Assembly (NCBI RefSeq): GCF_014200725.1
Contig: NZ_JACHCL010000002.1
Span: 434,001 to 498,000 of the forward strand
From: Janthinobacterium silvisoli
Lineage (GTDB): Bacteria > Pseudomonadota > Gammaproteobacteria > Burkholderiales > Burkholderiaceae_D
DNA: 64,000 nucleotides
Direction of reading: 5' to 3'
Part shown: positions 1 to 8,088 of the stretch, one piece after another
How the letters are laid out: every line of letters starts with the position of its first letter
Position numbering within the stretch: position 1 is the first letter of the stretch
Translations under genes and position numbers: made by a program
Notes under the pieces: model-generated
The model's input: the letters and a program-made list of their open reading frames with translations, nothing else
The model's database searches: none
What the model was told of the DNA's origin: nothing

Positions 1-396
1 GCCCATCATCAGCACGGCGAACAGCAGGTTGGCGCCGCGCGGCCGCCAGAACGACAGCGCATAGCCATTCACGGCGCCCACCGCGATCGACAGTATGGTG
101 CTGGGCACCACGATGTAGACCGAATTCCAGAAGCCGCCACGGATACCGTTGCATTCGAGTCCGGTGCAGGCCGATTGCCAGGCCATGCTCCATGGTTCCA
201 GCGTGGCATGCACGGGCAATGCGAACAAGGTGCCCAGGCGGATTTCTTCCATCGGCTTGACGGAGGTGATCAGCATCACGTACAGCGGCAGCAGGAAAAA
301 CAGCGCTGCGCACAGTAGAAAAGCATAGATACCCAGGCGCGCTGGCGTCAGGCGCGAGCGGCGGCGGAGCGCCGGATTGATCACAGCGGCAGTCAT
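1..396 (-). CDS. Carbohydrate ABC transporter permease (MalG/LacG-like), partial
   Basis: Inner-membrane permease half of a sugar importer; only the N-terminal ~132 residues are inside the window and the 3' part lies off the left edge. The visible part has a short basic cytoplasmic N-terminus, a first membrane span (around GIYAFLLCAALFFLLPLY), then a long periplasmic stretch before the next span, as is usual for the second permease of CUT1 importers. Its ATG overlaps the stop of the preceding permease (ATGA at 393-396), so the two are translationally coupled. Last visible gene of the operon beginning at 4091; a MsmK/UgpC-type ATPase probably follows or is shared. Product class is secure, exact sugar is not. 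Confidence 0.85.
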   Translation of the reverse strand, partial: MTAAVINPALRRRSRLTPARLGIYAFLLCAALFFLLPLYVMLITSVKPMEEIRLGTLFALPVHATLEPWSMAWQSACTGLECNGIRGGFWNSVYIVVPSTILSIAVGAVNGYALSFWRPRGANLLFAVLMMG

Positions 397-1298
397 CGCG
401 CCACCTTGCCCTTGCTGGCGCGGTTGCGCACAAAATAGATGGGAACGACGATCGCCAGCACCGTGGTCAGCAAGACCACCGACGCGGCCGAGGCCAGGCC
501 GATATTGGCCCGTCCGAACAGATAGTCCATGATGAACTTGGCCGGCACTTCGCTGGCAGTACCCGGACCGCCCTGCGTCATGGCGACCACCGCGTCATAC
601 ACCTTGACGACCATCACGAACAGCAGCACGAAGGCAGTCGAGATCGACGGCCCCAGCATCGGCAGCACGATGCTGACATACACGCGCCAGCGCGGGATGC
701 CGTCGATGCGCGCTGCCTTCCACATTTCTTCGTCGATGCCACGCAAGCCAGACAACATCAGCGCCATCACCAGGCCCGAAGCTTGCCACACGGTGGCGAT
801 CACCACCGTGTAGATGGCCATGTCCTGGTCGATGATCCAGTCGAAGCGCGCATGCTCGAAACCGAGCTTGTGCAGCACTTCCTGGATGCCCAGTTCAGGA
901 TTGAGCATCCATTGCCAGACCAGGCCAGTGGCCACGAAGGACATCGCATACGGATACAAAAAGATGGTACGCAGCACGCCTTCTGCCGCCACCTTCTGGT
1001 CGATGAAAACGGCCAGAAGGAAGCCCAGCACCAGGCAGGCGGCGATGAACAGCACGCCGTAGATCAGCAGATTATGCAGCGACAGCAGCCAGCGCTCATT
1101 ATTAAACAGGCGGACATACTGCGCGGCACCGACAAAGTCGTCGGCCGGAAAAGTGCGCGAACTGCTGACCGACACGCGCAGGGTCCACAGCATCGTTCCC
1201 ACATAGGCGAACAATACCGTGAGCGCCATCGGCAGCAGCGCGATATTGGCGGCCAGCGAAAAGCGTCGCCGCTTCGCCGGCTTGTTGACATGACTCAT
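393..1298 (-). CDS. Carbohydrate ABC transporter permease (MalF/UgpA-like)
   Basis: 301-residue inner-membrane permease, about six predicted spans. The cytoplasmic EAA loop that docks the ATPase is visible near the C-terminal half (EEMWKAARIDGIPRWRVYVS, with the DG and the following LP), typical of binding-protein-dependent transport permeases (BPD_transp_1). First permease of a CUT1-type importer; pairs with the partial permease that overlaps its 3' end, and is preceded by its binding protein 24 bp upstream. The neighbouring GH1 glycosidase suggests a beta-glucoside or related disaccharide as substrate; that is inference. Confidence 0.9.
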   Translation of the reverse strand: MSHVNKPAKRRRFSLAANIALLPMALTVLFAYVGTMLWTLRVSVSSSRTFPADDFVGAAQYVRLFNNERWLLSLHNLLIYGVLFIAACLVLGFLLAVFIDQKVAAEGVLRTIFLYPYAMSFVATGLVWQWMLNPELGIQEVLHKLGFEHARFDWIIDQDMAIYTVVIATVWQASGLVMALMLSGLRGIDEEMWKAARIDGIPRWRVYVSIVLPMLGPSISTAFVLLFVMVVKVYDAVVAMTQGGPGTASEVPAKFIMDYLFGRANIGLASAASVVLLTTVLAIVVPIYFVRNRASKGKVAR

Positions 1299-1322
1299 AC
1301 CGTCTCCCGTGAATTGCAGCGC

Positions 1323-2579
1323 TTACTCTTTCAAGGCGCTGGCGAATGCCTTTTGCGCATCTTCGGCGGACTGGTTCTTGTTCCAGTAATTGGTCAGCAC
1401 GTCCTGCAAGGCGCCGTTCGTGTCGGGCGAGGTCAGCATCTCCGAGTTCGGCAGCTGGCGCGACTTGTCCTTCATGATGGCGATACCCTGTTTGGCGCAG
1501 ATGTCGAGCGAGCTGTCGTCAACGTCGCCACGGATAGGGATCGATCCCTTGCGTGCGCTGAAGGCCACTTGCGCTGCGGGCGAAGTCATGGTGGTGGCCA
1601 GCAGTTTCTGCGCCTTGATCACATCCGCATTCGACGATTTCGGGAATACGAAGGCGTCGCCTGCCACGATGTAGGGCGACTTCGGTCCGAAGCCGGGGAA
1701 GCAGCCAAATTCCTTGCCGGCCGTCTGTTTCGCAGCCGAGAATTCACCCTTGGCCCAGTCGCCCATGATTTGCACGCCAGCCTTGCCGGTAATGACCATG
1801 GCGGTGGCGTCATTCCAGTTGCGGCCCGGCGCGCCCGGATCGATGAAACCGCGCAGTTTCTTGAAGGCGACCAGCACCTGCTTGAAGGCGTCGGACTTGA
1901 CGGCGTTCTGGTCGCGGTCGCGGTAGACTTTCAGGTACAGGTCGGGGCCGCCCACCATGGCGAAGATGGCGTCGAAAGTGATTTTTTCCTGCCATACCTG
2001 GCCGCCAAAGGCCAGCGGCACCACGCCGGCCGCCTTCAGCTTGGCCAGGTCGGCCAGGAATTCATCCCAGGTCTTTGGCTCGTCGGCGATGCCGGCTTTC
2101 TTGAAGGCGGCCTTCGAGTAGAAGAACCAGGCGGGCATGTGGATGTTCACAGGCGCCGCGTAGAAATGGCCCTTGATCTTGATGGCGTTGACGATCGATG
2201 GCGGCATGATCTGGTCCCAGTTGCCCTTGATCGCCACGTCATCGATATTGTTGAGCAAACCCTGGTCAACGATATCGCGGAACTGCTGCGAGGTGTTGAA
2301 CTGCGCCGCCACGGGTGCATTGCCGCCCACGATGCGGTTGATGGTGGTGGCCCGCGACTGGTCGGCGCCGGCGATGGCCTGGTCTATCCACTGGCCGCCC
2401 GCCTTGTTATAGGCATCGGCAAACTGGCGGATGGCCGCCGATTCACCACCGGAGGTCCACCAGTGGATCACGGTGGCCTTCAAAGGTGCGGGATTTTGCG
2501 CCAGGGCCGGCGCCATGACAGCGGCTTGGGCCGCCAGGGCCAGCGCGATTGCGCCGGCAGTTTTATTGGTTTTATTCAT
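1323..2579 (-). CDS. Sugar ABC transporter substrate-binding protein
   Basis: 418-residue periplasmic solute-binding protein of the extracellular family 1 type. A Sec signal peptide is clear (MNKTNKTAGAIALALAAQAA ... ALAQ, cleavage near residue 28), followed by the family's opening strand (ATVIHWWTSGGESAAI). A good Shine-Dalgarno (AGGAGA) lies just upstream of the ATG. It captures the sugar and hands it to the two downstream permeases. It sits 111 bp after the beta-glucosidase gene; that gap carries only a weak GAGCG/CGCTC hairpin, so it is probably co-transcribed. Confidence 0.92.
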   Translation of the reverse strand: MNKTNKTAGAIALALAAQAAVMAPALAQNPAPLKATVIHWWTSGGESAAIRQFADAYNKAGGQWIDQAIAGADQSRATTINRIVGGNAPVAAQFNTSQQFRDIVDQGLLNNIDDVAIKGNWDQIMPPSIVNAIKIKGHFYAAPVNIHMPAWFFYSKAAFKKAGIADEPKTWDEFLADLAKLKAAGVVPLAFGGQVWQEKITFDAIFAMVGGPDLYLKVYRDRDQNAVKSDAFKQVLVAFKKLRGFIDPGAPGRNWNDATAMVITGKAGVQIMGDWAKGEFSAAKQTAGKEFGCFPGFGPKSPYIVAGDAFVFPKSSNADVIKAQKLLATTMTSPAAQVAFSARKGSIPIRGDVDDSSLDICAKQGIAIMKDKSRQLPNSEMLTSPDTNGALQDVLTNYWNKNQSAEDAQKAFASALKE

Positions 2580-2690
2580 GTTGTCTCCTGTGAGCGTCCA
2601 GCGCTCTTTTATGGGAATGAATCGGCTATGCCTATACCTAAAACTTTACCAGATGAAACGTCCTTCAAACATCAACGATACTCACACTCC

Positions 2691-4091
2691 TCAAGGCTGT
2701 GCATTACGACGGGCCAGGAAATCACGCACCAGAAAGGCGCTCTGCTTCCAGGTACGCTTTTGCGTCGCATAATCCACATGAATAATGCCGAAGCGGCGCT
2801 CATAACCAAAAGCCCATTCGAAGTTATCCAGCAGCGACCAGATGAAATAGCCACGGATATCCACGCCCGCCTTGACCGCTGCATCAACGGCTGCCAGATG
2901 GCGGTTCAAAAAGGAGATGCGGCGCGGATCCGCCACCTTGCCATCGACCACTACATCGTCCGACGCCGTGCCGTTTTCCGTGATGTATACCGGTGGCAGG
3001 TTGGCGTATTCGTGATGGAAACCCACCAGCAAGTCGTACAGGCCTTGCGGATACACTTCCCAGCCCATCTGTGTGCGCTCCACGCCTTCCAGATCCACTT
3101 CCAGATAACCATGGCCGCCATCGCTGACCACATTCGTGCGGAAATAGTAGTTGATGCCGAGGAAGTCCATCGGCGCGCCGATGATGTCCATGTCGCCTTC
3201 CAGAATCAGTGGCTTGGCGCCCGGCCACAAGCTCCACAACGCTTCCGGATAACTTTTCTTGAACAGCGGATCGAAGATCCAGTTGTTGTGCTGCAGCTCG
3301 AACAGTTCGGCCGCGCGTTTGTCGGCGGCGCTGCTGCCGGTCGTCGTGCCACGGCCCACATTGGCCACCAGGCCCACTTGCGCGCCCGGATCGTTGCGGC
3401 GCAGATGCACCAGCGCCAGGCCGTGGCCCAGCAGCAGATGATGCATCGCTTGCGTGGCATAGCGCACGTCTGCCCTGCCCGGTGCATGGTGGCCACCGCC
3501 GTAACCGTGGAAGGCCGAGCACCATGGTTCGTTCAGGGTGGCCCAGGCATCGACCAGGCCGGACAGTTCGCGGCTCATCAGGTCAGCGTAGTCGGCAAAG
3601 CGATAAGCCGTCTCGCGGTTGAGCCAGCCGCCACGGTCTTCCAGGTGTTGCGGCAAGTCCCAGTGGTACAGGGTGACAAAGGTTTTCAAGCCTTTTTGCT
3701 TGAGGCGCTGCAGCAGGTTCTTGTAGAAGGCAATGCCCACCGCGTTTGGCTGGCCGTGTTCATCCATCACGCGGGGCCAGGCGATCGACAAGCGGTAGCC
3801 GTCGACATTCAGGGCGGCGATGGTTTCCACATCCTCTTCCCAGCGGTGATAGTGGTCGCAGGCAAACTCGCCCGTGTCGCCAGCCAGCACCTTGCCTGGC
3901 GTGGCGGAGAAGGTATCCCAGATCGATGGCAAGCGGCCATCTTCATGCACCGCGCCTTCGATCTGGTAGGCGGCAGTGGCCACGCCTAGCAGAAAATCTT
4001 TCTTCCACAACACCGAGTCGGTCGGTGGCGAAAATTCCGTTTCCAGTGCAGCCGATACGGGCGGGATAACTGATACAGCAGCTTGATTCAC
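2691..4091 (-). CDS. Glycoside hydrolase family 1 beta-glucosidase
   Basis: Cytoplasmic retaining beta-glycosidase (GH1). Both catalytic glutamates are visible: the acid/base in TLNEPW (about residue 187) and the nucleophile in YITENGTA (about residue 371); the N-terminal FLLGVATAAYQIEG motif is also typical. Length (466 residues from the chosen start) matches the family. I start it at the GTG at 4091 rather than the ATG at 4109, because an AAGGAG sits five bases before the GTG and overlaps the would-be upstream codons. First gene of the sugar operon; it would cleave an imported beta-glucoside. No signal peptide, so substrate must be taken up first. Confidence 0.93.
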   Translation of the reverse strand: MNQAAVSVIPPVSAALETEFSPPTDSVLWKKDFLLGVATAAYQIEGAVHEDGRLPSIWDTFSATPGKVLAGDTGEFACDHYHRWEEDVETIAALNVDGYRLSIAWPRVMDEHGQPNAVGIAFYKNLLQRLKQKGLKTFVTLYHWDLPQHLEDRGGWLNRETAYRFADYADLMSRELSGLVDAWATLNEPWCSAFHGYGGGHHAPGRADVRYATQAMHHLLLGHGLALVHLRRNDPGAQVGLVANVGRGTTTGSSAADKRAAELFELQHNNWIFDPLFKKSYPEALWSLWPGAKPLILEGDMDIIGAPMDFLGINYYFRTNVVSDGGHGYLEVDLEGVERTQMGWEVYPQGLYDLLVGFHHEYANLPPVYITENGTASDDVVVDGKVADPRRISFLNRHLAAVDAAVKAGVDIRGYFIWSLLDNFEWAFGYERRFGIIHVDYATQKRTWKQSAFLVRDFLARRNAQP

Positions 4092-4127
4092 ACAATCTCC
4101 TTCACGCATTTTTTATTTCTGATGGGA

Positions 4128-4143
4128 GTGGAAGCGCTTCCAC
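4128..4143. promoter_or_regulatory. LacI/GalR-family operator
   Basis: A perfect 16-bp palindrome GTGGAAGCGCTTCCAC with the central CG step and the GAAGCGCTTC core characteristic of LacI/GalR-family (CcpA/cre-like) operators. It lies at about +5 to +20 of the predicted transcript, where a bound repressor would block the start of the operon. No LacI-family gene is in the window; the regulator probably lies beyond the left edge. Confidence 0.75.
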
Positions 4144-4154
4144 AAGGTGTAGTA

Positions 4155-4184
4155 ATACTACCAGTGAAGAATTTTCAATGTCAA
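4155..4184 (-). promoter_or_regulatory. Sigma-70 promoter of the beta-glucosidase/ABC operon
   Basis: On the minus strand a perfect -35 TTGACA (4184-4179) is followed after 18 bases by TAGTAT (4160-4155). The -10 lies inside a GTAGTA-A-TACTAC inverted repeat (4149-4161). Transcription would start near 4148, just before the palindromic operator at 4128-4143. Confidence 0.7.
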
Positions 4185-4247
4185 CGCAATTTTTTGTGAA
4201 TATTGATAAGGGATGGACTGCAAAGCCGCTTGCGCTGCGGTGCAGCA

Positions 4248-4282
4248 ATAAAAACGGCACAGGGGAAAGCTCCGCTGTGCCG
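4248..4282 (-). terminator. Rho-independent terminator downstream of phaR
   Basis: 8-bp perfect stem CGGCACAG / CTGTGCCG (4255-4262 with 4275-4282); on the minus strand the hairpin is followed by TTTTTATT. Positioned 40 bp after the phaR stop codon. Confidence 0.8.
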
Positions 4283-4321
4283 TGCTATGGGGCCGCTTGC
4301 AAGCCCCGTATTTGCTGGTGA

Positions 4322-4885
4322 TTACTTCTTGTCCGCCGGCGGTACAGGCGGCACGAACGGGAAGGTGCCGAACAGATTCTTGCTCTGGCTTTGCATTTGT
4401 TCTTGCATCTGCACAAACAGGCTTTTGCTCTGGTCGATGTAGTTATTCATCATGCCCTGCATCATCGGACCTTGCACGTTCATGAATTGTGTCCACATTT
4501 CAGGGCTGAATGGCTTGCCGTCGAAGCTGCCGGCCGAGGTGCCCGTGAATTTATGCTGGATATCAGTGAAGGCCTGCACGTTCTTTTCCAGGTAGGAGCC
4601 CATCATGCCCTGCATGGCGTGGCCATAGTAGCGGATGATTTGCGACAGCACGCCGCTGGAGAACATCGGCACGCCGCTGGCCTCTTCTTCCAAAATGATT
4701 TGCAGCAAAATGCTGCGCGTCAGGTCTTCGCTGGACTTGGCGTCGACGACCGTGAATTCTTCATTGTCCAGCACCAGCTGCTTGACGTCCGTCAAGGTGA
4801 TGTAGGAACTGGTTTGGGTGTCGTACAAACGGCGGTTAGGGTATTTTTTAATCAGGCGGTCTATACTTTTTTTAGCACTACTCAT
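4322..4885 (-). CDS. phaR: Polyhydroxyalkanoate synthesis repressor PhaR
   Basis: 187-residue DNA- and PHA-binding regulator. The N-terminal PHB/PHA accumulation regulator domain is unmistakable (RLIKKYPNRRLYDTQTSSYI, then LTDVKQLVLDNEEFTVVDAK). The C-terminal part is Met/Gln-rich and amphipathic (repeated MQ motifs), as in PHA-granule-associated members. In Cupriavidus PhaR represses phasin genes and itself until PHA granules titrate it away. I start at the ATG at 4885 (MSSAKKSIDRL), which gives the usual family length; a longer reading would run through the promoter region. Lies downstream of phaC in the same direction but with its own promoter. Confidence 0.93.
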   Translation of the reverse strand: MSSAKKSIDRLIKKYPNRRLYDTQTSSYITLTDVKQLVLDNEEFTVVDAKSSEDLTRSILLQIILEEEASGVPMFSSGVLSQIIRYYGHAMQGMMGSYLEKNVQAFTDIQHKFTGTSAGSFDGKPFSPEMWTQFMNVQGPMMQGMMNNYIDQSKSLFVQMQEQMQSQSKNLFGTFPFVPPVPPADKK

Positions 4886-4979
4886 CACAAAGTCCCACTT
4901 ATTGCGCCGCAACGCATACTGAGTTAATCCGAAAAAAAAGCGAACGTGGGGTCCGCTTTCGCACCTGCCTACTTTTTGC

Positions 4980-5022
4980 ATTATAGAGTGGAAAACGACC
5001 ACTTTGCACATTCGTGGCAAAG
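4980..5022 (-). promoter_or_regulatory. phaR promoter with inverted-repeat operator
   Basis: A consensus -10 TATAAT reads on the minus strand at 4985-4980. The -35 position is covered by an inverted repeat CTTTGC-N9-GCAAAG (5002-5022), and a second TTGC-AAC-GCAA element lies at 5036-5046. TTGC/GCAA-rich repeats resemble sites reported for PhaR in Cupriavidus, so autoregulation is likely but inferred. The rest of the gap from 5047 to phaC holds only an AGTCAG-CC-CTGACT hairpin at the phaC 3' end (5245-5258). Confidence 0.45.
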
Positions 5023-5242
5023 ATTCCCACATTTATTGCAACGCAACTAGAAGTAGATTCCTGACAAGACCAGAGTTTACCCTGATCTTGCCTTCCAGCA
5101 CACTTACAACACCTAACAAAACCGTAGCGAGCGGAAGTAAGCTGTGGCTGAGAAGCGCAGCTGTGCGCACGCACGGGGACGCCGAGTCAGTGAGCATCGC
5201 AGGCCGCAAATCACGACGCGCAGTAGGTTTTGTCAGGTGTCC

Positions 5243-6979
5243 TTAGTCAGCCCTGACTTTAACATACCGGCCGGGTGCCGCTTCGATCGCCTTGTAGCGC
5301 TTGCCGCCGGGTTTGGCTGGCGCCTTTACCTCTGCACCGCCATGTTCGGCCAGGAAGGCGGCCCATTCGGGCCACCAGCTGCCCGCATGTTCGGTTGCGC
5401 CGTCCAACCACTGTTCGGCGCTCAAAGGCTTGGCTTTCGCGGTACGTGGCTGGTCGTTGCTCCAGTAGCTGCGCTTTTTCTTCGATGCCGGATTGATCAC
5501 GCCGGCGATATGGCCAGAGGCGCCGAGGATAAACCGGTTGGCCTTGGGCTTCTTCGGATTGAGCAGCGCCGTCGACGCATAGGCTGAACCCCAGGGCACG
5601 ATATGGTCTTCGCGCGAGCCGTAAATAAAGGCTGGCGCATCGATGCTGCTCAAGTCGATTTTCTCGCCAGCCACCGTCAGCTTGCCCGGCACTTTCAGGC
5701 TATTTTCCAGATAGGTATGGCGTAAATACCAGCAAAACATCGGCCCAGGCAAGCTGGTGCCATCGGCATTCCAGTACAGCAAATCGAAGGCCACCGGCTC
5801 CTTGCCCTTCAGGTAATTCGACTGCACGTAATTCCACACCAGGTCGTTCGGCCGCAGGCTGGAAAAAGTGCTGCCCAGGTCGCGGCCCGACATCAGCCCG
5901 CCCTTGGCCAGGGCTTGCTCGCGCAGCGCCACTTGCGGTTCATCGACGAAGACTTCGAGCGCACCCGTGTCGCAGAAATCAAGGAAGGTGGTCAGCAGGG
6001 TCAGGCTGGATGCGGGATTCTGTCCGCGCGCCTTCAGCACGGCCAGCGCGGTCGAGACGATAGTGCCGCCCACGCAAAAGCCGAACAGGTTCAATTTTTC
6101 CTGGCCAGATATTTCCTGCGTGACGCTGATCGCCTCGATCACGCCCTGCTCCACATAATCATCCCAGGTGACGTGCTGCATGCTCATGTCCGGATTGCGC
6201 CACGAGATCAGGAACACGCTATTGCCCTGCTCCACCGCATAGCGCACCAGCGAATTTTCAGGCTGCAAGTCGAGGATATAGAATTTATTGATGCACGGCG
6301 GCACCATCAGCAGCGGCCGCGCATGCACGGTGGCCGTGCTGGGCGTGTACTGGATCAGCTGGAACAATTCGTTTTCAAACACCACCGTGCCCGGCGTGGT
6401 GGCCACGTTGCGGCCCACTTCGAAGGCCGACTCGTCGGACTGCGAAATGCGGCCCTTCTGCATGTCGGCCAGCATATTCGTCAAGCCCTTGGCCAGGCTT
6501 TCGCCCTTGGTTTCGATCAGGGTTTGCTGGGCGTCGGGATTGGTTGCGAGGAAATTGGCAGGCGACATGGCATCGACAATTTGCTGTACCGCAAAACGGA
6601 TTTTCTGTTTCTGGTGCGGCGATGCTTCAACCGCCTCGGCCATCGAGGCCAGGAATTCGGCGTTCAGCAAATAGGCTGCCGCATTGAAAGCCGACAAGGG
6701 GCTGGCATGCCAGGCTGGCGCGGCAAAGCGGCGATCCTTCAGTTCAGGCGTCTTGCCGCCCATGAAGTCGCCCCACAAGCCCGTCAGCTTGGCCATGTAG
6801 TCATTTTTTAACTGTTCGATCACTTCCGGCTTGATGCTGGCGCCGGCGTCTTGCAAAATGCCGGCAATCGGATTGGCCGCCGGCTGGGGTACCATGTTGA
6901 ACCAGGTCTTCCACTGGTTCGGATCGCTGATCTGCGCCATCCACTCCTGGGCCATGACTTGGGGATCGGGCATATTCAT
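5243..6979 (-). CDS. phaC: Class I poly(3-hydroxyalkanoate) synthase
   Basis: 578-residue synthase polymerising (R)-3-hydroxyacyl-CoA into PHA at the granule surface. Order: N-terminal PhaC domain, then alpha/beta-hydrolase core. The lipase-like box has the nucleophilic cysteine (NLFGFCVGGTIV, about Cys301); the catalytic Asp is in SREDHIVPWG (about 458) and the His in GASGHIAGV (about 491). Length fits class I, which needs no PhaE/PhaR-type partner subunit. I chose the ATG at 6979 (MNMPDPQVMAQEW); an in-frame ATG 21 bases upstream (MEWIYT) is possible and neither has a strong ribosome site. phaA/phaB are not adjacent. Confidence 0.93.
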   Translation of the reverse strand: MNMPDPQVMAQEWMAQISDPNQWKTWFNMVPQPAANPIAGILQDAGASIKPEVIEQLKNDYMAKLTGLWGDFMGGKTPELKDRRFAAPAWHASPLSAFNAAAYLLNAEFLASMAEAVEASPHQKQKIRFAVQQIVDAMSPANFLATNPDAQQTLIETKGESLAKGLTNMLADMQKGRISQSDESAFEVGRNVATTPGTVVFENELFQLIQYTPSTATVHARPLLMVPPCINKFYILDLQPENSLVRYAVEQGNSVFLISWRNPDMSMQHVTWDDYVEQGVIEAISVTQEISGQEKLNLFGFCVGGTIVSTALAVLKARGQNPASSLTLLTTFLDFCDTGALEVFVDEPQVALREQALAKGGLMSGRDLGSTFSSLRPNDLVWNYVQSNYLKGKEPVAFDLLYWNADGTSLPGPMFCWYLRHTYLENSLKVPGKLTVAGEKIDLSSIDAPAFIYGSREDHIVPWGSAYASTALLNPKKPKANRFILGASGHIAGVINPASKKKRSYWSNDQPRTAKAKPLSAEQWLDGATEHAGSWWPEWAAFLAEHGGAEVKAPAKPGGKRYKAIEAAPGRYVKVRAD

Positions 6980-7059
6980 TGTGTAAATCCATTCCATTAA
7001 AGAATTAAGATGTCGTCTCTCTCTACTGTATTCAGCCTTGCCTGGCCTGGCCAAAACCT

Positions 7060-7281
7060 ATGATGCTGATCGTTGCTATTGCATGGATTTACGTGGTGGG
7101 CCTGATGGCCCTGACCGAACCGTCCTTTGTTGCCGGACTGATGACGTTTATCCTCTACTGTCTTATTCCTTTGTCTATCCTATTCTATCTGACAGGCTCA
7201 AAAAGACGCAAACGCCGAGCCGAACGCAAAGCTGCCGTCTTGAGTTCCAGCGACGATAAAGCAAAAACGGCAGACACATAA
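7060..7281 (+). CDS. Small two-span membrane protein, function unknown
   Basis: 73 residues. Two hydrophobic segments (about residues 2-24 and 27-47) separated by a short EPSF turn, then a strongly basic cytoplasmic tail (GSKRRKRRAERKAA). Divergent from phaC with only 80 bp between the starts, and closed by a terminator hairpin, which supports it being a real gene. I do not recognise a family. Two consecutive ATGs could serve as start (7060 or 7063). Confidence 0.6.
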   Translation: MMLIVAIAWIYVVGLMALTEPSFVAGLMTFILYCLIPLSILFYLTGSKRRKRRAERKAAVLSSSDDKAKTADT

Positions 7282-7293
7282 GCGTCTGCCGTT
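7263..7293. terminator. Bidirectional terminator between small membrane protein and pgeF
   Basis: Perfect 10-bp stem AACGGCAGAC / GTCTGCCGTT (7266-7275 with 7284-7293), loop of eight. On the minus strand it is followed by TTTTTGC, so it mainly ends the rluD-pgeF transcript; the convergent small gene ends inside the stem. Confidence 0.8.
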
Positions 7294-7296
7294 AAA

Positions 7297-8088
7297 TTAC
7301 TTGCGCCAGATCAAACTGGCCTGTCGTCCGGTGACGCCATCGCGCCGGTAGGAATAAAACTGCGCCGCGTCGCTGACAGTACAGTACTCACCACCTGACA
7401 CCCGGGTCACGCCATCGCGCCGCAACATGATGCGCGCCAGCGTATAGATGTCGGCCAGGTATTTGCCCGGCTTGCCGGCGATGGCGGCAAAGGCGTCCGA
7501 CAGCGCCTGCCTTTCCTCATCATCGCGCGCGCCATCGCGGAACGCCTGCAGCACATCAGCGCCCACTTCAAATGCGCCAGGCCCGATGGCCGGTCCCAGC
7601 CATGCCAGGATTTCCGTGGCGCCGCGCGCGCGCATGTCTTGCACCGTATGCTGCAAGACACCGTTGGCCAGGCCCCGCCATCCCGCATGCGCCGCCCCCA
7701 CTACCAGGCCGTCATGCGAACAGAACAGCACAGGCAGGCAATCGGCCGTCATCACCGTGCACACCACGCCAGACTCTGTTGCCACGCTGGCGTCTGCGTC
7801 CGGCACACAGCCGGCCAAGGCGGCTGCATCGGCCACGGCCACGCCATGCACTTGCGACAGCCAGGCTGGTTCCGACGGCAATATGGCCGCCAGGCGCGCG
7901 CGGTTTTGCGCCACGCAGGCAGGATCGTCGCCCACGTGCAAGCCCAGGTTCAAGCCACCGCCACCGCGTGCGTCACCGTAAAGCCCCAGGCTGACGCCGC
8001 CAGCGCGCACGGTAGACAGCGCGCCCACGTTCGCGGGCAAGCCAGGCCAGTCGGGCGCAATGTGAGATAAGGCGACGGCGGCGCTCAT
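7297..8088 (-). CDS. pgeF: Peptidoglycan editing factor / multicopper-type oxidoreductase YfiH
   Basis: 263 residues, the usual length of the PgeF (YfiH, Cu-oxidase_4) family. Metal/active-site motifs are in place: QVHGVAVAD, TADCLPVLF and AAHAGWRGL. Family members purge wrongly built UDP-MurNAc-L-Ser precursors from peptidoglycan synthesis and some have purine nucleoside phosphorylase or laccase-like activity. Its ATG shares a base with the rluD stop (TGATG), as expected for the common rluD-pgeF pair. Confidence 0.9.
   Translation of the reverse strand: MSAAVALSHIAPDWPGLPANVGALSTVRAGGVSLGLYGDARGGGGLNLGLHVGDDPACVAQNRARLAAILPSEPAWLSQVHGVAVADAAALAGCVPDADASVATESGVVCTVMTADCLPVLFCSHDGLVVGAAHAGWRGLANGVLQHTVQDMRARGATEILAWLGPAIGPGAFEVGADVLQAFRDGARDDEERQALSDAFAAIAGKPGKYLADIYTLARIMLRRDGVTRVSGGEYCTVSDAAQFYSYRRDGVTGRQASLIWRK

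Noticed and set aside
783..3989. A 1068-codon open frame on the plus strand
   Set aside because: It runs antisense across the permease, binding protein and beta-glucosidase genes, all of which have clear family motifs. Long antisense frames are expected in GC-rich DNA, and the protein is His/Gln/Arg-rich nonsense.
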